DNA of 33,715 bases from Methylobacter sp. Its GTDB lineage: Bacteria > Pseudomonadota > Gammaproteobacteria > Methylococcales > Methylomonadaceae. The stretch covers positions 1-33,715 of the forward strand of contig JAPLRU010000125.1 of the NCBI GenBank assembly GCA_026399025.1. Direction: 5' to 3'. Shown here in pieces: positions 16,777 through 23,193 of the stretch (its first letter is position 1; every line of letters begins with the position of its first letter). The position numbers and the translations under genes are program-made. The notes below the pieces were generated by a model. That model ran no database searches, was not told the DNA's origin, and saw only the letters and a program-made list of their open reading frames with translations.

Positions 16777-18387
16777 CTAAAACTCCGTTGCAACATTGAA
16801 ATGCAATTTCGGATCGCCTTTTTGCACCGGCCCTAAGCTCGCCAACGGAAAACCTAAATCGAGTACGCCGACAAAATATTTCCAGACCTGAAAGCGCATA
16901 CCTAATCCGGCACTGGCCAGCTCACTGGTTTTGGCGCTGCCCGGCAACGCATCCTGAATCCAGCCCCGGCCGCCATCCATAAACACCAGCGCCTGCAACT
17001 TGTTGACAGTATCCATATAGCGCGGCGCCAAATGCGGAGAGCGCAATTCGACGGAACCGATCAAGCCGTCATCGGCCAAGGCCTGGGTTTCAAAATAGCC
17101 GCGCACGCTTTGCATACCGCCCAGCGAGAACTGTTCATTACTGATGAGCGGCGAGTCCGCCGCTTGTCCTGAAAAGCGGCCGAAAAATTCCATGCCGTAA
17201 GGCAAAGCCTGGGTAAAACTGGCCCCGCCGGTTATAACGCTGTAATTCGACCGCGCATTAAAGCGTTTGTTTTCAAACTCCTGCTGATCGTTACCTAAGC
17301 CGCGAACCGAAAAATTGACGCCGATATTAAACGAAGCTAAAGATTCCTTGCCTTTCAACGAAGACGCGTACTGCACCATGAAAGGGAGATAGGAAATCGG
17401 GGTTTTTATGGTATCGGCGCCGATCAGATTAAGGTCTTCCTTAAAATCCTTATAATCGACGCCCAAGGTCAATGACTGGAAATAATCGTCCAGGCCCGGT
17501 AACGGCTTGATTATCCGGGCGCCGTAAATATTACCGATACCGACCACCGACAACGCGCCGGCACTGGCTATTTGAGCGCTTGAGGATGAACTGACCGCGT
17601 AAAAAGCCAGCTTCGCATCGGTGCTCGGCACCGGCATCACATAAGTCCCGGCCCAGACATCGACTTCATCGCTATTTTGCGGAGAGACTTGATACATTAA
17701 CGACGCGCTGTGCATTTTTTGCCACAAATTATCGTAATGCAATGAAGACACTAAACGCAGAAGGCTGGTCGACGAGGTATTGCGTCCGTTTAATTCAACC
17801 CGCCCGTGCAACGGCAGGCTGTCTTTTACTTTTAAATCGACTTCCAAGGTGCCCGGCGTGTCTCCGGCCCGTAATACCGGCGTGATCTTGCGGTCCGCGC
17901 TTTGACTACCCAACGCGGCCAACTGCTCCTGCATTTTCGGCATATTCGGCACCCCGCCTTCAGCCAGCTCCGGCACGCCCGCCTTAATACTGCCCAAAGA
18001 GAAATAGCGCGAATCCTTGACCCGCAAGCGTGAAACCTTGCCTTCAATCACTTGTAAATAAACAACGCCGTTTTTGACATTCTGTTCGGGAATATCGACC
18101 GACACCGTCTGATAACCTTTGTTGCGATAAACATTTTCCAACGCGTCGCGCGCCTGCTCAACGGTTTCGATGGATTTTTTCGGCCCTAAAAACGGGTAGA
18201 CCGCCCGTTCCAGCTGGTTGCGTTCAAGCAAGGTATTGCCTTTTACACGCAGCTCCAAAAGATCGAAACCGGCTTGCTGCGCCGCTTCGGGCTCGGCAGC
18301 AACCGCAGAATTCAAGGTTATCCCTAAAAAAAAGCACAAAGCCGCTCGTTTGAATAAGACGCTTCGCTTGTTCTTATGTGTCCGCAT
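16777..18387 (-). CDS. TpsB-type outer membrane transporter (ShlB/FhaC/HecB family)
   Basis: A 536-residue Omp85-superfamily pore that exports the TpsA exoprotein across the outer membrane. A signal peptide of ~30 residues ends NSAVAAEP. Residues ~40-195 hold the periplasmic POTRA region: FDLLELRVKGNTLLERNQLE opens the first POTRA (POTRA_2/ShlB type), and the stretch from VVYLQVIEGKVSRLRVKDSR on fits the second. Residues ~200-536 form the 16-strand barrel. The VRGY motif of the conserved loop-6 element is at 428-431 (MQSVRGYFE), and the chain ends in Phe, as is typical for outer membrane barrels. Length is normal for the family. There is no clear Shine-Dalgarno before ATG 18387. It is upstream of, and co-oriented with, the adhesin gene, the usual TPS order, but separated from it by 432 bp of repeats. 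Confidence 0.93.
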   Translation of the reverse strand: MRTHKNKRSVLFKRAALCFFLGITLNSAVAAEPEAAQQAGFDLLELRVKGNTLLERNQLERAVYPFLGPKKSIETVEQARDALENVYRNKGYQTVSVDIPEQNVKNGVVYLQVIEGKVSRLRVKDSRYFSLGSIKAGVPELAEGGVPNMPKMQEQLAALGSQSADRKITPVLRAGDTPGTLEVDLKVKDSLPLHGRVELNGRNTSSTSLLRLVSSLHYDNLWQKMHSASLMYQVSPQNSDEVDVWAGTYVMPVPSTDAKLAFYAVSSSSSAQIASAGALSVVGIGNIYGARIIKPLPGLDDYFQSLTLGVDYKDFKEDLNLIGADTIKTPISYLPFMVQYASSLKGKESLASFNIGVNFSVRGLGNDQQEFENKRFNARSNYSVITGGASFTQALPYGMEFFGRFSGQAADSPLISNEQFSLGGMQSVRGYFETQALADDGLIGSVELRSPHLAPRYMDTVNKLQALVFMDGGRGWIQDALPGSAKTSELASAGLGMRFQVWKYFVGVLDLGFPLASLGPVQKGDPKLHFNVATEF

Positions 18388-18420
18388 GTTTTTATTTAGC
18401 TGTGTTGAATCGCGTGGTTA

Positions 18421-18439
18421 GGCTATTGCTTGAATAGCC
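18421..18439 (-). promoter_or_regulatory. small hairpin in the tpsB leader
   Basis: GGCTATT-GCTTG-AATAGCC, a perfect 7-bp stem 34 bases before the tpsB start. It is possibly part of the 5' leader. Function unknown. Confidence 0.3.
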
Positions 18440-18592
18440 GTGTAGAGTGCTCTTACGCACCATTGGCATGACCGAAACTACGCAAAGCGCGGCCTACGTA
18501 GCTTAGTGAGGTATTTTATTAAGGTTATATTAATGTTTGATGACAGCTTGCTTGAACGCTTCAAATGCGCGCTCGTGAGTTCTAGTTTTTAC

Positions 18593-18656
18593 TCTCCCTG
18601 AAATAGATAAAAGCCAATCGTCGTAAAACAATTGACTTTTATCTATTTCAGGGAGA
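18593..18656. repeat. 64-base inverted repeat with a ~26-bp stem
   Basis: The left arm 18593-18613 (starting TCTCCCTGAAATAG) and right arm 18636-18656 are perfect 21-bp complements. The pairing extends five more positions inward with one mismatch, leaving a 12-base loop. It stands alone between the RTX gene (- strand stop at 18740) and tpsB. There is no T-run on either side, so it is more a dispersed palindrome than a standard terminator. The rest of 18388-18739 shows no gene. Confidence 0.75.
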
Positions 18657-18739
18657 TATAATTCAAATATAGATACCGTATAAATAAATTACCTACTAAT
18701 TAATCCATTAAGCCGCGAAACAGACTACAATTTAGCATC

Positions 18740-19087
18740 TTAAATAATTGTAAAATCAAAATTAGTTAGTAAAGCAAGGTTACCAAGCGTAGTAATAAGC
18801 TGTGCCGTGCCACCTGTACCACTACCATCTGCATCGAAATACAGACTTCCATCTGTAGTATTATAAATTAGGTAATCATCAGCATCTGCGGCATGAGTAA
18901 GACCTGCTCCCGAGATGAAATTATTAGCCGACACAGTACTACCTAAAGCATGTAATACATAAAATCCACTTAACTGAATTTTGTCATTTCCCCCAGCAAA
19001 ATCTTGAATTATGCTATTGTGAGGTATATTTGGTTGTATATTCGAGCGAAGAAAGGAGAATATATCGCTCCCTGAACCACCCGACAA
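18740..19087 (-). CDS. RTX protein, C-terminal frame fragment
   Basis: A 115-residue open frame that could only start at a TTG (19087) with no ribosome site, so it is more likely the detached C-terminal part of the same RTX gene. It carries the last GGSGSD repeat, an IIQDFAGGNDKIQLSGF stretch and the DGSLYFDADGSGTGG segment typical of RTX C-termini. Confidence 0.5.
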   Translation of the reverse strand: MSGGSGSDIFSFLRSNIQPNIPHNSIIQDFAGGNDKIQLSGFYVLHALGSTVSANNFISGAGLTHAADADDYLIYNTTDGSLYFDADGSGTGGTAQLITTLGNLALLTNFDFTII

Positions 19088-19101
19088 AGAATCATTACCA
19101 G

Positions 19102-19109
19102 CCCCCCCC
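19102..19109 (-). repeat. poly-G (8) tract in the RTX gene
   Basis: C8 on the + strand. Seven G would keep the RTX frame through EGGAGNDSL; eight put it out of frame. Confidence 0.7.
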
Positions 19110-19110
19110 T

Positions 19111-19617
19111 CTAAATAGTCATTTCCATCGCCTCCAAATAGCTTGTCATTTCCATCACCTCCAAATAGATTGTCCCCCCCCCCTCACCCTCTAGACGGTC
19201 TGCACCATTACCTCCATATAGACTATCAATACCATAACCTCCATATAGACTATCAATACCATCTCCACCTTCTAAAGAATCTCCACCCGCACCACCGTAT
19301 AGGGTGTCTTGACCACCACCGCCAATCAAATTATCACTACCATCACCTGCATCCAAATAATCATTACCAATATTGCCCTCTAATAAGTCATCTCCCTCAT
19401 AATCCTGCAGATAGTCACCACCAATATTAGCAATCAGACAATCATTACCACTGCCACCAGATAGATAATTACCAGTAAAATAACTACCAACCAAATAGTC
19501 ATTACCATCATCACCAAAAATGTCAGAGCCTATTATGTAGTCATTACCACCAAGACCATGTATATGGTCTCCTACAAACTCATCATTGCCTTCAGTACCA
19601 TAAATGTATGTTGTCAT
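19111..19617 (-). CDS. RTX protein, N-terminal frame as read
   Basis: The 168-residue product that would be made from ATG 19617 with the sequence as given. AAAGG lies about 9 bases upstream. It holds about eight RTX repeats, then leaves frame at the 10-G run and ends in a non-RTX tail at TAG 19111. Without the C-terminal secretion region it would probably stay inside the cell. Confidence 0.6.
   Translation of the reverse strand: MTTYIYGTEGNDEFVGDHIHGLGGNDYIIGSDIFGDDGNDYLVGSYFTGNYLSGGSGNDCLIANIGGDYLQDYEGDDLLEGNIGNDYLDAGDGSDNLIGGGGQDTLYGGAGGDSLEGGDGIDSLYGGYGIDSLYGGNGADRLEGEGGGTIYLEVMEMTSYLEAMEMTI
19174..19183 (-). repeat. poly-G (10) tract in the RTX gene
   Basis: C10 on the + strand within glycine codons. 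Eleven (or eight) G would keep the RTX frame; ten break it. Runs of this length are prone to slipped-strand change. Confidence 0.75.
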
Positions 19618-19711
19618 ATAATTTGCCTTTAATTTTTTTTGATTATTCTACCCGGTAAAACAACAAATAAACTGCTATTTTTTTAGACTAAAATTAATAT
19701 AATTATTATCT

Positions 19712-19717
19712 TGTCAA
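19712..19717 (-). promoter_or_regulatory. candidate -35 (TTGACA) for the RTX gene
   Basis: TTGACA reads on the - strand about 95 bases before ATG 19617, followed by an A/T-only stretch. No clear TATAAT lies at 16-18 bases, so this is weak evidence. Confidence 0.3.
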
Positions 19718-19725
19718 CGCTATAT

Positions 19726-19762
19726 ATTCGTTCGGCATGACTTATCGTCATGCCGAACGAAT
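19726..19762. terminator. 15-bp perfect hairpin between the PstS-like and RTX genes
   Basis: ATTCGTTCGGCATGA (19726-19740) and TCATGCCGAACGAAT (19748-19762) pair fully around a 7-base loop, 38 bases after the - strand stop at 19800. It is a likely 3' hairpin of the PstS-like mRNA. The following - strand bases are ATATATAG rather than a T-run. Confidence 0.5.
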
Positions 19763-19799
19763 TGTCTTTGCAAATACGTTTATTACTTTCTTTCAAACA

Positions 19800-21404
19800 T
19801 TAATTATATAGAATACCGCCTGTTGCGCCCGGATTGTAGATAGTAGGCATACGGCAGTTATTCGTTGAACCCAGAGCGCCGGCCTCAGTGGTACCGTGAC
19901 TGAATGGATTGACCGGCTTATCAAGACCGATAATGCCGCTAGTCGGCGCCGCGAAAGATTGCGGTGTCGCTAAAAAGCCGCTTTGGCCCCATTGATGAAC
20001 CGCCGCCTGATTGGTGGCGCCCATCACAACCGGATTGCCCGATTCCTTGATAAATTCATCGATAATCGCTTTTTCACTGGTATCGAACGCATGAGCGTTA
20101 TTGTATTGGTAAGTCAACTCAACCCAATCTTTGTATTGGCCACGGACAACTTTATCCAGCGTAGGCTCTACACCGTCGACTTTTATAAAACGCCAATCGC
20201 TGGTCAAGCCGGCATTTTGCTCAGTTCCTTGAATACCGATAGCCCAACGTCCGCCGATTCCCGAGTTATAAATATTGTTGAATGAAGTACCGACAGTATT
20301 GCTTCCTGAATTCAGCTCGGACAAACATTCCGACATTGCGCCCGATGAAGACATGGCGTGAACTTGTGCTTTGGCGATAGATTCAGGTAACGCGCCGGTG
20401 TCGATAACACCTTGTTTAGAAACACTATTGCAAGGATAACCCATAAACTTGATGCCCAATTGAGCTTGAGTTCCCGAGCCGCTGGTTCTACGGCAAATAT
20501 GCAAACGATCGCTGGCCGCTTTGTTTGCAACCGATGCGTTGGAAAATAAATCCAACTGCTTACCACCGACAAAGCCCAGTTTCAGCTGCGTCCATGAATT
20601 AAGCTTGCCGGTAAAAATACTGGCAATTTGCGCTGAAGTTAATGAAGGCATACAAGCCGCGGTTTCCTTACCTACGCAGGCGTTAGCTTTGCCAAACTGA
20701 GCTTCCTGCATCGCATTACGCAGTTTTGTCGATACCGAAATACCGAATACCTGACTGGCTGCCGCTTTTACCGTTAATTTAGTCAGATCGGCCGCGGTGA
20801 TCGGAGCGAAGCCGGAAGGCGTGTTGTCGCCTTGGAACTGGATCGGATCCACGTCAGAAATACCGAAATCGGGCTTTCTGGGATTGGATAACGCGACATT
20901 TCCTGAGGTATAGTTACAGTTTATTTTGGTAAAACTGGTACCCGCTACGCCATCCCCGACTTTCGTGCAGTTAGCCGCATCGTCGACTTTCAAAAAATCA
21001 ATCGCCGCATCGGCAACCACAGGCGAAACGCCTTGAGCCGAGCCGCCGTTATCGCGTTTATAGACCAATAAATTGGCTTTATTGCCCGCCAGACCGGTTA
21101 ATGCAGGATTTGCAGTATTCAGTACGCACAAATAAGCTTTTTGATCTTTACCGACAGTCGCGGTATCGCTGTATTTGTAAATCAATTGAGAGGCGTCGCA
21201 TATTCTATTGGCGGCAGGCACCTTGGAACTGGTCAGCAATGAGTCAATAAACGGCCCGGCCGCTGAAGAACCCGATAAAAATATTTCGTAGGTCGTCGCC
21301 GCATTAATGACAGGAATGCCATTGCTGTCAACATCAATAGCCGCGTGTGCAGCACCGCCGAATAAGGCGGTAGAAACTGCCACACCCAATAGTAATTTTT
21401 TCAT
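19800..21404 (-). CDS. exported PstS-like (PBP superfamily) substrate-binding protein
   Basis: A 534-residue protein with signal peptide MKKLLLGVAVSTALFGGAAHA (cleavage at ~21) and AGAGGA upstream of ATG 21404. SGSSAAG at 44-50 and SGSGTQAQ at ~306-313 recall the phosphate-cradle loops of PstS/DING-type periplasmic binding proteins. Other PstS-like parts are FGISDVDPIQF, SLTSAQIASIFTGKLNSW and QWGQSGFLA. It is much longer than E. coli PstS (~345), with Cys residues that could form disulphides (ICDAS, YLCVL, NACVGKETAACM, ICRRT, YPCNS). No ABC permease or ATPase genes lie nearby, so import is not supported. It could instead be a secreted phosphate-binding protein passing through the neighbouring T2SS. 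A Pho box and -10 lie ~280-310 bases upstream, giving a predicted leader of ~270 bases with hairpins. The ligand is inferred, not shown. Confidence 0.75.
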   Translation of the reverse strand: MKKLLLGVAVSTALFGGAAHAAIDVDSNGIPVINAATTYEIFLSGSSAAGPFIDSLLTSSKVPAANRICDASQLIYKYSDTATVGKDQKAYLCVLNTANPALTGLAGNKANLLVYKRDNGGSAQGVSPVVADAAIDFLKVDDAANCTKVGDGVAGTSFTKINCNYTSGNVALSNPRKPDFGISDVDPIQFQGDNTPSGFAPITAADLTKLTVKAAASQVFGISVSTKLRNAMQEAQFGKANACVGKETAACMPSLTSAQIASIFTGKLNSWTQLKLGFVGGKQLDLFSNASVANKAASDRLHICRRTSGSGTQAQLGIKFMGYPCNSVSKQGVIDTGALPESIAKAQVHAMSSSGAMSECLSELNSGSNTVGTSFNNIYNSGIGGRWAIGIQGTEQNAGLTSDWRFIKVDGVEPTLDKVVRGQYKDWVELTYQYNNAHAFDTSEKAIIDEFIKESGNPVVMGATNQAAVHQWGQSGFLATPQSFAAPTSGIIGLDKPVNPFSHGTTEAGALGSTNNCRMPTIYNPGATGGILYN

Positions 21405-21450
21405 GATTTTCCTCTTAAAGTTCGATTAAACAACATACTGTGAAACACTC

Positions 21451-21481
21451 GGCCGGCTTTGGCTCCGCTCAGCCAACGGCC
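21451..21481 (-). promoter_or_regulatory. leader hairpin of the PstS-like mRNA
   Basis: GGCCG/CGGCC outer and GGCT/AGCC inner pairs form a compact stem in the predicted 5' leader, about 47-77 bases before the ATG. A second small stem, TCCTGA/TCAGGA, lies at 21625-21643. No riboswitch class is recognised. Confidence 0.35.
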
Positions 21482-21499
21482 GTTTGAGCGGCCCAATCG

Positions 21500-21517
21500 T
21501 TAAGTCAACAGTATTGC
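21500..21517. repeat. solo end of the 202-bp MITE-like element
   Basis: TTAAGTCAACAGTATTGC resembles the right end (CTTAAGTCAACCGTATTGA) of the element at 22375-22576. No partner end is seen nearby. Confidence 0.4.
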
Positions 21518-21684
21518 GACTGAATCCCTCGCGAAGCTGCCCGCTAAATCCGCACCGCTCACCCTGATCTTGAACAAAATGAATCAAGACATCCTTGCCG
21601 GATTGTCATCCGCCCTCGCTAAAATCCTGAACAGCGATCAGGACTTTCCGCTTGCAGCCATAACAAATAAGTATTCTTTCATAG

Positions 21685-21718
21685 TTAATAAGACCAAATA
21701 ATGACAGCTCGGTTACAG
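21685..21718 (-). promoter_or_regulatory. Pho box with -10, facing the PstS-like gene
   Basis: On the - strand CTGTAAC-CGAG-CTGTCAT (21718-21701) forms two 7-base direct repeats spaced by four, the layout of the PhoB box CTGTCAT-AWAW-CTGTMAY. TATTAA (21690-21685) follows after exactly 10 bases, the spacing at which the box replaces a -35 in PhoB-activated promoters such as E. coli pstS. The predicted start of transcription is near 21678. Confidence 0.6.
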
Positions 21719-21769
21719 TTCCATGTCATGTCATACACGCGTAAGTCGATAAGATGACAACTCTCGGTC

Positions 21770-21803
21770 TCGTCATAATTCTGTAACTTTTATCCTTTAT
21801 CTT
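21770..21803 (+). promoter_or_regulatory. Pho box with -10, facing the RHH gene and T2SS operon
   Basis: TCGTCAT-AATT-CTGTAAC (21770-21787) agrees with the PhoB box at about 15 of 18 positions. TATCTT (21798-21803) follows after 10 bases, as in the opposite-facing promoter. The predicted transcript starts near 21810, about 40 bases before the next gene. Confidence 0.55.
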
Positions 21804-21848
21804 AGTGCGACAACTAAACATATTGACGACTAAACAGGGAGTTGAAAA

Positions 21849-22316
21849 TTGAACGAACTTAAACAAATTATTTCTCTGCGCTTGGTTGACAGCGACCGCG
21901 CTGCCGTCCAGGCAATTGCCTCCCGTCTTTTTGTTAGAGAATCCGATATTTACCGTTTTGCGATCAACTATCTGCTGAACCGATTCAGCTGTTTATTCGA
22001 CGAGTCCTGCACCGGTAGCGATTTACTGCCGGCCATGCTGGAAATAAGAGCGGAAATCAACCATACGCTGGGCCTTAAAAGGCATCAGCTGGAAAGAATT
22101 TTTAACGGCAATAACCTGCATCCCGATAAATATGTCGCCATGTCGGACATTGAGTTGTTGCTGATGCCGCAACATATTTTGAAGCAGCGCTTAATGAAGC
22201 AGGATGAAACGCCCAGAGCCAATATCGATGTGGAAACCTGGCTTAAGCTTTACCTGACCGAGAAATACAATTTGCTGGAGATGGACAAAAGTCCGCTGTT
22301 TGACGACATGCCGTAA
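21849..22316 (+). CDS. small RHH-like protein, possible regulator of the locus
   Basis: A 155-residue protein with no signal or membrane segment. The start is a TTG at 21849, chosen because AGGGAG (21836-21841) lies 7 bases upstream and no in-frame ATG fits. Residues ~7-45 (ISLRLVDSDRAAVQAIASRL, then an FVRESDIYRFAINYLLNRF-like helix) follow the strand-helix-helix order of a ribbon-helix-helix DNA-binding domain. The C-terminal ~100 residues are helical and not recognised; FNGNNLHPDKYVAMSDIELL is their most distinctive part. It is the first gene after the + strand Pho box and lies 317 bp before gspC, with a repeat between them, so it may be co-transcribed with the T2SS genes. A role as a transcription factor is inferred only. 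Confidence 0.6.
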   Translation: MNELKQIISLRLVDSDRAAVQAIASRLFVRESDIYRFAINYLLNRFSCLFDESCTGSDLLPAMLEIRAEINHTLGLKRHQLERIFNGNNLHPDKYVAMSDIELLLMPQHILKQRLMKQDETPRANIDVETWLKLYLTEKYNLLEMDKSPLFDDMP

Positions 22317-22374
22317 CCATAACGGCAAGCCTACGCCAGGCCTGCCGCTGAACGCCGGGGGCACACGCAATGCC

Positions 22375-22576
22375 TCAACACGGTTGACTTAAGCAGTGCA
22401 AAGCCCTCTCCAGAGGGACGACCCCATGGATGGGGGAGGTAGGGCAACGCAGGGAGCAGTTGCCGAGAGGGTTGGGTGAGGGGAAAACAAAATAAGGAAG
22501 AAAGCTTATTTAATCCCCTCATCCCAACCTTCTCCCTCTGGAGAAGGAGCACGCCGCCTTAAGTCAACCGTATTGA
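22375..22576. repeat. 202-bp MITE-like element with 19-bp terminal inverted repeats
   Basis: TCAACACGGTTGACTTAAG (22375-22393) and CTTAAGTCAACCGTATTGA (22558-22576) are inverted repeats with one mismatch. The interior holds CCCTCTCCAGAGGG, CAACCTTCTCCCTCTGGAG and related palindromes shared with the element at 16461-16606. It fills most of the 317-bp gap before gspC. An open frame across it is an artefact of its palindromes. Confidence 0.75.
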
Positions 22577-22633
22577 CGCTATGCCTGTGCTCACGGTTTT
22601 TTCCGAAACCCGACCTCATTTTAAAATTCCGCA

Positions 22634-23188
22634 GTGTTCGATATAACCGGCAGCAAACCTAAGGTCTTCCCCATTTTAGCGACGGGATTGGTCTTAATTT
22701 ATTTAATTAACAGCATTCTTACGTTTAGCTCATCCGCTACGGAAACTGAAACAACCGACAAAACAACCCTTGCGCAAAACCCTGAACGGCAAACGCCGCA
22801 AGACTTTTCACGGATTAGCGAGTTTCATGTGTTCGGTCAATCGGCTTCCACTTCGTCTGTTGGCGGGCTTCCGGCGGAAACTACCCTGCCCTTGAAATTG
22901 AAAGGCGTGCTGTATCTTCCTGACAACCATGCCTATGCCATTATTGAAGCGGCCGATCAAACGCAAAAAACCTACCGGGTCAACGACACCTTACCCGGCG
23001 GCGCGATTTTGCAAACAATCGAAAGCAACCGCATCGTTATCATGACCGATAACCGCCAAGAATCGCTGGGCTTGGCTAAAACCAAAACGGAACAAACCGA
23101 ATCTGAGCCCGCCACCGAGGAACAACCGATATCGCCCGAACCCGCCGACGACATCGTCATTCAACCGCCCGAATCACTTGCCAATTAA
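22634..23188 (+). CDS. gspC: T2SS inner-membrane protein GspC
   Basis: A 184-residue protein starting at GTG 22634, with one N-terminal transmembrane helix (~residues 12-32, VFPILATGLVLIYLINSILT). The periplasmic HR domain follows (~60-150: FHVFGQSAS, LPLKLKGVLY, AYAIIEAADQTQKTYRVNDT, LPGGAILQTIESNRIVI), then a Pro/Glu-rich tail. In the T2SS, GspC links the inner-membrane platform (GspL/M) to the N0 domain of the GspD secretin. The PDZ or coiled-coil end found in longer GspC proteins is missing, as in short forms such as those of Xanthomonas or Pseudomonas relatives. It lies 5 bases before gspD. No ribosome site is evident. Confidence 0.85.
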   Translation: MFDITGSKPKVFPILATGLVLIYLINSILTFSSSATETETTDKTTLAQNPERQTPQDFSRISEFHVFGQSASTSSVGGLPAETTLPLKLKGVLYLPDNHAYAIIEAADQTQKTYRVNDTLPGGAILQTIESNRIVIMTDNRQESLGLAKTKTEQTESEPATEEQPISPEPADDIVIQPPESLAN

Positions 23189-23193
23189 TCATT

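Larger units (their letters stand above)
18740..19617 (-). pseudogene. small RTX calcium-binding protein gene interrupted by two poly-G tracts
   Basis: Joining the frames gives a protein of roughly 290 residues. The N-terminal and middle parts are RTX nonapeptides of the GGxGxDxLx type (GLGGNDYIIGSD, YGGAGGDSLEGGDGIDSLYG) that bind Ca2+ in a parallel beta-roll. The C-terminal part (GSDIFSF ... DYLIYNTTDGSLYFDADGSG) resembles the end of type I secreted RTX proteins, with an uncleaved C-terminal signal. The frame is lost at a 10-G run (19174-19183) and restored after an 8-G run (19102-19109). With 11 and 7 G the whole gene would be open (GGGDNLFGGDGNDKLFGGDG in between, then GGAGNDSLSGGSGSD). 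This is either a phase-variable gene in an off state or a homopolymer sequencing error. No T1SS genes are in the window. Confidence 0.75.

Noticed and set aside
22331..22552. 73-codon - strand open frame ahead of gspC
   Set aside because: It lies almost wholly within the 202-bp MITE-like element, and its peptide reflects the palindromes.
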